Source: Candidatus Didemnitutus sp.
GTDB lineage: Bacteria; Verrucomicrobiota; Verrucomicrobiia; Opitutales; Opitutaceae
Reading direction: 5' to 3'
Length of the DNA stretch: 10,093 bases
NCBI GenBank assembly: GCA_030682505.1
Contig: JAUXOH010000028.1
Span: 1 to 10,093 of the forward strand
This document shows, piece by piece, positions 1 to 6,702 of this stretch; within the stretch, counting starts at the first letter, position 1; the number at the start of each line of letters is the position of its first letter. A program made the position numbers and the translations under genes. The notes beneath the pieces are model-generated. The model searched no databases and was not told the origin of the DNA. It was given only the letters and a program-made list of their open reading frames with translations.

Positions 1-852
1 TGGTTTCGCGCGCATTGCCCCGCCGCCTTCGAAACGCGGCATCTCAACTCCATCCTTTCCCGCGCCCCGATTTGGGTTCGGCTCCAACTCAACGATCGGT
101 CCCTCGCGTTGAATGAGTTCAAGGGCAAGGGGTGGGACGCCCGGCCTGCCGCCGGACTCCCCGATGCCTTCGCGCTGCCGCCGAACGCCGGGGTTGCGGA
201 CACCGACGTCCATCGCCGCGGCTTTGTGGAAATCCAGGACCTTGGGTCCCAACTCGTCCTCGCCCACACACCCATCGTGCCCGGACAGATCTGGCTCGAT
301 GCCTGCGCCGGGGCCGGCGGCAAGACGCTTCAGCTGGCGCATGCCCTCATCAGCGCACCCGGCCGGAGTGAAAACCTGCCCGGCCGCGTCGATGCCACGG
401 ACCTTCGCCCTTCCATGCTCGAAGAGCTCCACGAGCGCGCCAGCCGCGCCCGACTGGCCAATGTCCGGATCGTCCCCACCGCCGCCGGTCCCTACGACGG
501 AGTGCTGATCGATGCCCCGTGCTCCGGCTCTGGCACCTGGCGGCGCTTGCCGCACATGAAGTGGTATACGCAACCGGCGATGCTCGCCGAGTTTGCCGTC
601 TTGCAGCTCTCCCTGCTCGCGAAGAACTCTTCTCTGGTGAAACCGGGCGGCCTGCTGGTTTACGCCACCTGCTCGTTGAGCCACGTCGAGAATCTTGATG
701 TCGTCGCCGCCTTCCTCGCTCAGCACACCGACTTTGCGGCGGAAAAACCCACGAAGAAATTCGGCGGCCATTACGACGGCCACGGCACGACACTGCTTCC
801 CGGCACGCTCGACAGCGACGGCTTCTACGTCTCCCTGCTTCGCCGCCAGTAA
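1..852 (+). CDS. RsmB/NOP2-family rRNA (cytosine-5) methyltransferase, 5' end cut off
   Basis: SAM-dependent methyltransferase that probably makes 5-methylcytosine in 16S rRNA. The frame is open from base 1, so the gene begins outside the window; the TTG at 109 is not the start, because family-like sequence (RAPIWVRLQ) lies upstream of it. Of 283 visible residues, DACAGAGGKT (about 100-109) is the SAM-binding motif I, in the CAGAGGKT variant rather than the commoner CAAPGGKT. DAPCSGSGTWRR (about 171-182) is motif IV and YATCS (about 221-225) is motif VI. The two cysteines expected of RNA m5C enzymes, one for catalysis and one for product release, are therefore both present. The protein ends soon after the fold (GFYVSLLRRQ), with no added PUA domain, which favours an RsmB-like over an RsmF-like enzyme. 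Any N-terminal NusB-like domain would lie off the window. The family is certain; the exact target base is inferred. Confidence 0.93.
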   Translation, partial: WFRAHCPAAFETRHLNSILSRAPIWVRLQLNDRSLALNEFKGKGWDARPAAGLPDAFALPPNAGVADTDVHRRGFVEIQDLGSQLVLAHTPIVPGQIWLDACAGAGGKTLQLAHALISAPGRSENLPGRVDATDLRPSMLEELHERASRARLANVRIVPTAAGPYDGVLIDAPCSGSGTWRRLPHMKWYTQPAMLAEFAVLQLSLLAKNSSLVKPGGLLVYATCSLSHVENLDVVAAFLAQHTDFAAEKPTKKFGGHYDGHGTTLLPGTLDSDGFYVSLLRRQ

Positions 853-909
853 CGCCCTTCGTTGATCGTCCGATCGCGCCGCCGCCGTCTGGCTCGTGCG
901 CCGGCGAAC

Positions 910-930
910 TTGCAACCTCCTGCGTTGCAA
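910..930. repeat. Short inverted repeat between convergent genes (possible weak terminator)
   Basis: TTGCAAC at 910-916 pairs perfectly with GTTGCAA at 924-930 across a 7-base loop. It lies in the 118-base gap between the ends of the methyltransferase gene and the histidine kinase gene. No run of T follows on either strand, so it is not a classical intrinsic terminator. It may still help end one or both transcripts. The rest of the gap shows nothing I can name. Confidence 0.3.
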
Positions 931-970
931 ATCTCCCGCAACACCTCCGACCCGGCAGGTTACCCTGGTC

Positions 971-3490
971 TCAATTCGGTCGCCGCAACACGCGGGCCAT
1001 CGCCTCAAGCAGAATTTCCCCGGTAAAGGGCTTCCGGACAATGGGCGGGGGATTTGTCTTGGGCAATCGACTCGTCACATGGGCCGGACCGAAGCCGCTC
1101 ATGATGAGCACCGGAATATCAGGTCGCATCACCCGAATCTCCTGCAGCACGGCCGCACCATCCTTGTCCGGCATGGTCAAATCGAGCAACACCCCATCAA
1201 AGGATTCCGGAGCCGTGACAAATTTCTCGATCGCTTCCACCCCGTCGCGTGCCCGGGTGACGCGGTAGCCGCTGCGCGTGAGCATGGCGGAGGCAACCGC
1301 CAGCACCGCCGGTTCATCATCGACGACCAAAATGTGCGCCGCGGTGACAGGCGCCGGTTCCGTCCTTGCCGGGGGAGCCGCCCTGCCTTTGGCCAACGCG
1401 CGAGTCGAGCGCGGGAAAAACAGTCGAAAACTGGTGCCCGTGCCTTCCGTGCTGGCAAGGAAAAGTGAGCCACCGAAGGAGCGAATGAGTCCGAGCGTCG
1501 CCGCCAAGCCGAGTCCGCGCCCCGTAAACTTGGTCGTAAAGAAGGGTTCGAAAATCCGGCGCGCCGTCTCGGCACTCATGCCAACTCCGGAATCGGTGAC
1601 GGAAAACAGGATCTGTTCTCCTCCCCTTTCGTCATGGTCGGTCACGACGATCGCGCGCTCTCCCGTCTGGGTCGTCGGGTGAGCGAGGCCGGTGTGCAGG
1701 CGTACCTTGCCCCCGGCACCGGAGAGAGCCTCGCCGGCATTGATCACCAGATTCATGATGACCTGCCGGATCTGCGACGGGTCGACCTCGATCGGGGGCA
1801 GGTTCGGCGCGAGATCCAATTCCAACTCCGCCGACGCGGGCACGGACGCCCGGATGAGCTGCATCGTGTCGGTGATGGCCGCATTCAGATCAACGGCTTC
1901 GAGCGTGTAATTGCCCCGCCCCGCACTGGCGAGCAGCTGCCGGCACATGTCGGCCGCCCGCTTCGAAGCGCCCTCAATCTGGTCGAGGTGGTATTGGACC
2001 TTGGCCTGATCGTGAATCTCGAGGCGCGCCAAGCCGGTGCTCCCGCCAATGACCGTCAGCAAATTATTGAAATCATGGGCGACCCCGCCCGCGAGCAATC
2101 CGACGCTTTCGAGGCGTTGGGCTTCGAGCACGCGGGTGCGCATTTCCTCGCGCATCTCCTCACGCTCAACTTCCGCGATTTTTCGCGGGGTGATATCCGT
2201 GACCGTGCCCGCCGCACGCTTCGCCGTGCCATCGGGATGAAGTTCCAGCACCTTTCCCTTCACGTGGATCCAGCGCCATTCACCCGCCTTGGTGCGCAAG
2301 CGATGATCAAAGGAGTAGTTGCGGTTCCCCACCGCCATGGCGCCCATGCGGGCATTGATGGCCACCGGCAGGTCGTCGGGATGCACATTGGCAAGCCACG
2401 ACTCGACGGTGGAGGGGAGTTCGCCGGGCTGGTAGCCCAACATGGTCATGGCGCGATCACTGCGCTCCACCCACCCGGTAGCGATTTCCGTGTCCCAATA
2501 GCCATGGTCACCCGCCTCCAGGACAAGTTTTAGCTTCTCCTCGCTGTCGCGGAGCGCCGCGGTCTGCCGGGCGAGTCGCTGCATGAACCGGCGTTGCCAG
2601 ATCATGATGCCGAGGCCGGTCAAGCCGATCAGCACGACGGCCACCACGTAAGTCCACACATCGCTCAAGCGCACCTGCCGGAACTTGAGCGGTCCAATCC
2701 AGCTCTCGTAGACCTGGGCATAGACACCATTGTCCCGGATGCGGGTAAGGCCTTCGTTGAGCGTGCCCAACCGCGCCTTGTCTCCTTCGCGCACTCCGAA
2801 ATACAAGCGGTAGCTCATCCCCGGAAAGCCCATGGCGAGAGGCACCAGGTTGCCACGATCGTTCTCGCGAACCACACTCACGTCCCTGTTTTGCAATCCG
2901 AATGCCACGAACGCGACGTCGGCCTCGCCCTTGGCGACGGCGTCAAGTCGCTCTCCCACCGTGTCCCGGTAGACAAAATTATCCCTCTGTCCGTGCGCCC
3001 GAAGATAGGCTTCAAACAGGCTGTCCTTCTGCACCGCCAATTTGAACCGATGCAAATCCGCGATGTCCTTTGGGCGATCACCCTCTTTCCGCGCAAAGGA
3101 TCCCGGCTGCAACTCGAGCACCGTGGCGGTGAAATCGACAAACTCGTCCCGCTCGGGTGTGTAGCCCATGGTGGACAGCACGTCGACCTTGCCGGTGCGA
3201 ATGTCGTGCAGCAACTCGCTCCAGGGTCGCACCACAAAGATGATTGGAAACCCCATCTCCTTCGCGACCGCCACCAGCAGCGCCGGACCGAAGCCCGTGG
3301 GTCTTCCCGTCGCATCCAATCCAGTCACCGGGCCCATGCCCGCTTCCACCCCCACCCGCCACGGTTTGGGTTCCTCTTGGGCGGTCGAGCTTACCGGCCA
3401 AAGCAAGCCAACCGCCAGAACGGCGATGGTGACTGGAAGACGAGGCCCAAGGGAAAGGAGGTGAAGCAACTGTTTAGATGGCAATACCAA
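971..3490 (-). CDS. Hybrid sensor histidine kinase with periplasmic solute-binding (SBP_bac_3-like) sensor, PAS and receiver domains
   Basis: Membrane signalling kinase of 839 residues. In order: signal peptide (about 1-37, hydrophobic 18-31); periplasmic solute-binding-like domain of the amino-acid-binding type (about 44-267); one membrane segment (about 279-297); PAS domain (about 318-440); HisKA with H-box ending AHDFNN, phosphoacceptor His472; ATPase domain with N-box around Asn584, G1 DSGVGM (633-638), FEPFFTTK (647-654) and G2 GRGLGLA (657-663); C-terminal receiver (about 718-835) with acidic pair Asp724-Asp725, phosphoacceptor Asp770 and Lys820. All catalytic residues are present, so it should autophosphorylate and pass phosphate to its own receiver. 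No DNA-binding output domain and no partner regulator are seen nearby. The ligand is unknown; the sensor fold suggests a small polar solute. The start is TTG; in-frame TTGs at codons 3 and 8 are possible, and no ATG precedes codon 52, beyond the signal peptide. Divergent from scpA. Confidence 0.93.
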   Translation of the reverse strand: MVLPSKQLLHLLSLGPRLPVTIAVLAVGLLWPVSSTAQEEPKPWRVGVEAGMGPVTGLDATGRPTGFGPALLVAVAKEMGFPIIFVVRPWSELLHDIRTGKVDVLSTMGYTPERDEFVDFTATVLELQPGSFARKEGDRPKDIADLHRFKLAVQKDSLFEAYLRAHGQRDNFVYRDTVGERLDAVAKGEADVAFVAFGLQNRDVSVVRENDRGNLVPLAMGFPGMSYRLYFGVREGDKARLGTLNEGLTRIRDNGVYAQVYESWIGPLKFRQVRLSDVWTYVVAVVLIGLTGLGIMIWQRRFMQRLARQTAALRDSEEKLKLVLEAGDHGYWDTEIATGWVERSDRAMTMLGYQPGELPSTVESWLANVHPDDLPVAINARMGAMAVGNRNYSFDHRLRTKAGEWRWIHVKGKVLELHPDGTAKRAAGTVTDITPRKIAEVEREEMREEMRTRVLEAQRLESVGLLAGGVAHDFNNLLTVIGGSTGLARLEIHDQAKVQYHLDQIEGASKRAADMCRQLLASAGRGNYTLEAVDLNAAITDTMQLIRASVPASAELELDLAPNLPPIEVDPSQIRQVIMNLVINAGEALSGAGGKVRLHTGLAHPTTQTGERAIVVTDHDERGGEQILFSVTDSGVGMSAETARRIFEPFFTTKFTGRGLGLAATLGLIRSFGGSLFLASTEGTGTSFRLFFPRSTRALAKGRAAPPARTEPAPVTAAHILVVDDEPAVLAVASAMLTRSGYRVTRARDGVEAIEKFVTAPESFDGVLLDLTMPDKDGAAVLQEIRVMRPDIPVLIMSGFGPAHVTSRLPKTNPPPIVRKPFTGEILLEAMARVLRRPN

Positions 3491-3569
3491 GCCGGGTTCG
3501 GGCCGAGGGACACGAACCTTCGTTGGCGAAGGACATTGTTGGGCCGGACAAAATTTTCCCGTTGCACCG
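3491..3569. promoter_or_regulatory. Divergent control region between the histidine kinase and scpA
   Basis: This 79-base gap (106 bases if scpA begins at GTG 3597) separates two divergent genes, so promoters for both probably lie in or near it. I see no convincing -35/-10 pair on either strand. Two 6-base-pair inverted repeats share bases: GGTTCG 3495-3500 with CGAACC 3513-3518, and CCTTCG 3517-3522 with CGAAGG 3527-3532. They overlap at 3517-3518, so in RNA only one could form fully at a time. A small AT-rich patch (AAAATTTT) lies at 3550-3557. Confidence 0.35.
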
Positions 3570-4406
3570 TTGCATCTCCAACCTTCGACTCAAACCGTGG
3601 TAGCTGAAGCCGATTATCGCATAAAACTCCCTGTCTTTGAGGGACCTCTGGACCTCCTGCTCTTCCTGATTCGCAAGAACGAGCTGGATATTTATGACAT
3701 TCCGATTGTCTCGGTCACCCGCCAATACTTGGACGTCCTTTACGCGATGAAGGACCTGCAACTGGAAGTCGCGGGTGATTTCTTTGTGATGGCGGCGACG
3801 CTGATGGAGATCAAGAGCCGCCTGTTGCTGCCCAAGCACCAACAGGCAATCGACCCCAGTGCCGAGGAGGAGGACTTGGATCCGCGCTGGGAACTCGTGC
3901 ACCAGCTGCTCCAATACAAGAAATTCAAGGAAGCCTCCGCCACGCTCGGCGAAATGGCGCAAGACGCCCAAGACCAGCTCACCCGTCCCGGCTCGGCTTT
4001 TACCCCCGCCTCGGAGCGCCCCCTCAAGCATGTCGATCGCATCGAGCTTTGGAACAGCTTCAACCTCGTGTTGCGTCGCTTGGCCGAGAAACTCGTGGTC
4101 GGTGAGATCCATGCGGAACAGGTCACCGTCTCCGACCAGATGGAGTATATTCTCCGGCACCTCGCGACCCACCGGGAGTTCAGCTTTAGCAGCCTCTTTG
4201 CCGAGAAAATTTCCCTGCGCCGCCTCGTCGCCACGTTTCTCGCGCTGCTCGAGCTTGCTCGCCTCCGGAAACTTACCCTCGAGCAGGATGAATCGTTTGC
4301 CGATATTCGCTGCGCTTCCGTGGAGGAAAACGAACTTGAAACGGTTCCAGAGCCGACCACCGTCACGCCAGACGATGAAAAACTCCCCGCGACGCCCGAC
4401 GCCTAA
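3570..4406 (+). CDS. scpA: Segregation and condensation protein A (ScpA, kleisin of the SMC complex)
   Basis: ScpA is the kleisin subunit that, with SMC and ScpB, forms bacterial condensin, which compacts and helps separate chromosomes. The 278-residue sequence shows the hallmark N-terminal segment (LPVFEGPLDLLLFLI, about 20-34), the following helices (IPIVSVTRQYLDVL, then FFVMAATLMEIKSRLLLP at about 71-88) and a C-terminal winged-helix segment (about 203-250, FSFSSLF to LTLEQDESFADI). These are the expected SMC-head contact regions. Length fits the family. An acidic, Pro/Thr-rich tail (about 251-278) follows. The start is uncertain: TTG at 3570 gives the full length, but GTG at 3597 would begin MVAEADYRIKL, closer to the conserved core; neither has a clear ribosome binding site. 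Its end overlaps the next gene by 32 bases, suggesting an operon with that gene and trxA. No scpB lies in the window. Confidence 0.94.
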   Translation: MHLQPSTQTVVAEADYRIKLPVFEGPLDLLLFLIRKNELDIYDIPIVSVTRQYLDVLYAMKDLQLEVAGDFFVMAATLMEIKSRLLLPKHQQAIDPSAEEEDLDPRWELVHQLLQYKKFKEASATLGEMAQDAQDQLTRPGSAFTPASERPLKHVDRIELWNSFNLVLRRLAEKLVVGEIHAEQVTVSDQMEYILRHLATHREFSFSSLFAEKISLRRLVATFLALLELARLRKLTLEQDESFADIRCASVEENELETVPEPTTVTPDDEKLPATPDA

Positions 4407-4647
4407 AGCTGTCCCCACCAAGCCCGTTGCGCACCTGCTCGGCCTCGGCTTGGACAACGACGATGGCCACAAGCGCCTGACCCGCGCGGAAAAATTCACG
4501 GTCGTAGGCGGATCCGAGGGAACCCATGGTCGGATGACGGAAACGGTGATCAAGACTTTTGAGGAGCTGAAGCACCGCGGCAAGCACCTTGAGACCGTCC
4601 AGCCGGAGGAACTGACCGAAATCATCCACAAATCCACGCCGAGCTGA
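4375..4647 (+). CDS. Small conserved-looking protein of unknown function between scpA and trxA
   Basis: A 90-residue soluble protein with no signal peptide or membrane segment. The first 18 or so residues are basic and Pro-rich (MKNSPRRPTPKAVPTKP). The core then runs HLLGLGLDNDDGHKRLTR, then VVGGSEGTHGRMTETVIK and EELKHRGKHLETVQPEEL, and looks like one compact fold. From memory, small proteins with a similar DGH-R-TR...GGSE-TH-RM pattern occur in Planctomycetes and Verrucomicrobia; I know no function for them, and this recall is unverified. The ATG at 4375 lies 32 bases before the scpA stop, in another frame. It was chosen because it is the only ATG near the core, and no Shine-Dalgarno sequence is seen, so translation may depend on ribosomes finishing scpA. 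trxA follows after 46 bases. Real gene: likely. Function: unknown; the overlap only hints at a link with chromosome maintenance. Confidence 0.8.
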   Translation: MKNSPRRPTPKAVPTKPVAHLLGLGLDNDDGHKRLTRAEKFTVVGGSEGTHGRMTETVIKTFEELKHRGKHLETVQPEELTEIIHKSTPS

Positions 4648-4693
4648 GCGGCACAGTTGAACTTCCCCGAAAACGAACTTAACTCCCCTCCCT

Positions 4694-5017
4694 ATGTCAG
4701 CGAACATCCTCCAACTCGACTCCAGCACTTTCAAAACCACCGTCGCCGGTGCCACACCTGTCCTTGTTGACTTTTGGGCGCCTTGGTGCGGCCCGTGCAA
4801 GGCGATTGCCCCTATTCTGGAGGAACTCGCCACGGAATTCGCCGGCAAACTCACGATCGCCAAGGTCAATGTCGACGACAACGGCGAACTTGCCGCCGAG
4901 TTTGGCGTGCGGGCCATTCCGACCCTGCTGCTCTTCAAGGGCGGCGCAGTCGCCGAGCAATTCGTCGGCATGATGGACAAGGCGACCCTCAAGGCGAAGC
5001 TCGCCGGCAAGATCTAA
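4694..5017 (+). CDS. trxA: Thioredoxin
   Basis: Cytoplasmic dithiol-disulfide oxidoreductase of 107 residues, the standard length. It carries the WCGPC active site (31-35), the buried Asp26 in VDFW, and the cis-proline of AIPT at Pro76. No signal peptide is present, so it should act in the cytoplasm, reduced by thioredoxin reductase and serving enzymes such as ribonucleotide reductase and peroxiredoxins. The ATG at 4694 gives a normal N-terminus; the bases before it are C-rich (CTCCCCTCCCT) with no Shine-Dalgarno sequence. It is the last gene of the scpA transcript or has its own start in the 46-base gap, and a strong terminator follows 47 bases after the stop. Confidence 0.96.
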   Translation: MSANILQLDSSTFKTTVAGATPVLVDFWAPWCGPCKAIAPILEELATEFAGKLTIAKVNVDDNGELAAEFGVRAIPTLLLFKGGAVAEQFVGMMDKATLKAKLAGKI

Positions 5018-5064
5018 GGCTGGACCATCTCCCCTATCGCACCGCGGGTGCGAACGACCCATCG

Positions 5065-5091
5065 AAACCGGAGCCGTCGCTCCGGTTTTTT
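5065..5091 (+). terminator. Rho-independent terminator after trxA
   Basis: A perfect 10-base-pair stem, AAACCGGAGC (5065-5074) with GCTCCGGTTT (5079-5088), closes on the 4-base loop CGTC and runs into TTTTTT (5086-5091). This is a textbook intrinsic terminator for the scpA-trxA transcript. Read on the other strand it is followed only by TTTCG, so it would be a weaker stop for the convergent menA transcript. Two further inverted repeats flank it: CGCACC/GGTGCG (5038-5052) and GTTCCC/GGGAAC (5096-5115). Neither has a T-run. Confidence 0.9.
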
Positions 5092-5119
5092 GTTGGTTCC
5101 CTTCCGGGCGGGAACTCGT

Positions 5120-6007
5120 TCAAACGCCCCAAATCGCGCCGACACCCAGCAGCGCGCCGTAAGCCGCGAGGAACTTGGCGCTCGCTCCCAGCAGCACGAT
5201 TTGTTCCGCCGGTTGCACCGAGCGCGCCAGCCGCCACGTCAGTCCAACTGCCCACGGCGTGAGGATCAACGGGAGCAACATCGGCCAGCCATGGCCGGCA
5301 TAGAGGTAGAGGATGACCGGGCTCAGCAGGGCGATGAACAAACCGACGCCGTATTGCCACACCGCGAATTTCCGCCCGTAACGCACAACCAGGGTGCGCT
5401 TGCCGGCCCGCGCGTCGGTTTCGGCATCGCGATAGTTGTTCACGATCAAAATATTGACCGCCAGCAGCCCGATCGCCGAGGCCGCAATGCCAACCGCCGG
5501 GGAAATCATCCCGGTCTGCACATAGAAAGTCGCTCCCACCGCCACGAGGCCGAAGAACAAATAAACGAACAGATCGCCGAAGCCGTGATAGCCGAGTGGA
5601 TAGGGCCCGCCCGTGTAGGCAATCGCGCAGACCAAGCTCGCCAACCCCACCGGCACGAGCAACCAACTGCTGTGATAGGCGAGCACGAGTCCCACGCCCA
5701 AGGCCACGCCCAGCACGAGGACGGTGGCTGCGAGCATCGTTGCGGGAGCGATCAACCCCGCCGCCACCGCGCGTCGCGGGCCGACCCGATCCGGCGTGTC
5801 CGCTCCCTGTTGAAAATCAAAATAGTCGTTCGCGAAATTTGTGCCGATCTGCACGAGCAGCGCAAACGCCAGACAATTGGCCGCCTGAAACCAATTCGCC
5901 GACGCCTGGGCATAGGCGAATGCCGTGCCGACGGCCACAGGCACGACAGCGGCGGGCAGCGTCTTCGGCCGGGCGGCCTCGATCCAGATTTTCCAGCCGG
6001 CGGCCAT
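5120..6007 (-). CDS. menA: 1,4-dihydroxy-2-naphthoate polyprenyltransferase (MenA, UbiA superfamily)
   Basis: Integral membrane enzyme that joins a polyprenyl chain to 1,4-dihydroxy-2-naphthoate, making demethylmenaquinone for menaquinone, the respiratory quinone. The 295 residues fit MenA length. The N-terminus WIEAARPKTLPAAVVPV is typical of MenA. Both Asp-rich motifs that bind prenyl diphosphate through Mg2+ are present: NDYFDFQQGAD (60-70) and NNYRDAETDARAGKRT (190-205). Hydrophobic segments consistent with about eight or nine membrane helices fill the rest. It is the last gene of the - strand cluster; its ATG comes 3 bases after the stop of the upstream gene (TGAGCCATG), so translation is probably coupled. 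No other men gene is in the window. Another UbiA-family prenyltransferase is possible, but MenA fits best. Confidence 0.92.
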   Translation of the reverse strand: MAAGWKIWIEAARPKTLPAAVVPVAVGTAFAYAQASANWFQAANCLAFALLVQIGTNFANDYFDFQQGADTPDRVGPRRAVAAGLIAPATMLAATVLVLGVALGVGLVLAYHSSWLLVPVGLASLVCAIAYTGGPYPLGYHGFGDLFVYLFFGLVAVGATFYVQTGMISPAVGIAASAIGLLAVNILIVNNYRDAETDARAGKRTLVVRYGRKFAVWQYGVGLFIALLSPVILYLYAGHGWPMLLPLILTPWAVGLTWRLARSVQPAEQIVLLGASAKFLAAYGALLGVGAIWGV

Positions 6008-6010
6008 GGC

Positions 6011-6664
6011 TCACCACACCAGGTTGCGCTTGCGGGTGAAGATCACCATCGGGCGCTTGGCCATCAAGCTCAGGAGCGGTGGCAGGAGGAGCATGACGGT
6101 GTTGATCAACGCCAAGGTGCCCCCGCCACCAAGAAAGAAATTGAACGGCAGCAACAAGAGCGCGTAGCCCGTGAGGAACAGGCGCGGCGTGGGGATGATC
6201 GGATTGATTGCACAGATGAGCAGAAACGCCATCGCCCCGGAAAAATAGTTGCCCATGCCGATGCTCAGGCCGGCGCAAAAGAAAATCGCCGCGAAGAAGG
6301 TGATCTTTTCCCGCCAGCGAATCGACTGAATCAACACGGCGATCAGCGAGAGCGCGATCTTGAGCCCAAAGGCCAGTGCCCGGTCGTCACCTTCCGCCGT
6401 GAAACTGAATTGCCAGAGCGCCAGCGCGCCCGCGGTGCCGCGCAGGAAATCGAGGTAGTTCTTTCCCTTGGACAGCTCGCGTTTGAGTCGGACCGACTTG
6501 TCGTCGGGATCGTTGGCTCCGTCCTGCGCGAAGCGCTCGTGGGTTTCCCTTTGGCGGCGCTTGCGCGAACGCCACTTGCCGAGGCGCATCCAGGAACGCG
6601 GCAACCAGAGCATGAGCAGCGCGAACGCCAGGTAGAGCCAGTGGATTTCAAAAAGGGTTTCCAT
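6011..6664 (-). CDS. Polytopic membrane protein of unknown function, coupled to menA
   Basis: I do not recognise this 217-residue protein. A hydrophobic N-terminal segment (about 9-21) is followed by a very basic, charged stretch (about 23-69, including KWRSRKRRQRE) that is probably cytoplasmic. Several more hydrophobic segments follow (about 72-88, 97-113, 119-137, 141-156, 162-178, 182-201), and the protein ends in a basic tail (KRPMVIFTRKRNLVW). That pattern suggests five to seven membrane helices. The frame is open upstream to 6889, but that part overlaps the preceding gene and reads as low-complexity Arg/Ala/Gly sequence; the ATG at 6664 starts directly before the hydrophobic segment and leaves a 38-base gap, so I chose it. 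No ribosome binding site is visible. Tight coupling to menA suggests a role near quinone synthesis or the ABC exporter, but that is a guess from position. Confidence 0.8.
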   Translation of the reverse strand: METLFEIHWLYLAFALLMLWLPRSWMRLGKWRSRKRRQRETHERFAQDGANDPDDKSVRLKRELSKGKNYLDFLRGTAGALALWQFSFTAEGDDRALAFGLKIALSLIAVLIQSIRWREKITFFAAIFFCAGLSIGMGNYFSGAMAFLLICAINPIIPTPRLFLTGYALLLLPFNFFLGGGGTLALINTVMLLLPPLLSLMAKRPMVIFTRKRNLVW

Positions 6665-6702
6665 GAAAGCGGGCGTCAATCCACTTGGGCCACCCGGGGT
6701 TG

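Noticed and set aside
109..852. TTG at 109 as the start of the methyltransferase
   Set aside because: The same frame is open to base 1 and encodes family-like residues upstream, so the gene is cut by the window edge.
1634..3607. Long + strand open frames (299 and 337 codons) opposite the histidine kinase
   Set aside because: They are antisense to a gene whose domains and catalytic motifs are all recognisable. Their products are rich in Arg, His, Gly and Gln with no domain, as expected of stop-poor GC-rich complement.
3474..4637. A 387-codon - strand open frame opposite scpA
   Set aside because: The + strand encodes a clear ScpA here; the antisense product shows no recognisable motif.
4657..4685. 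Possible promoter for trxA (TTGAAC, 17-base spacer, TAACTC)
   Set aside because: The -35 is fair and the spacing is ideal, but the -10 matches TATAAT poorly and would place the transcript start almost at the ATG.
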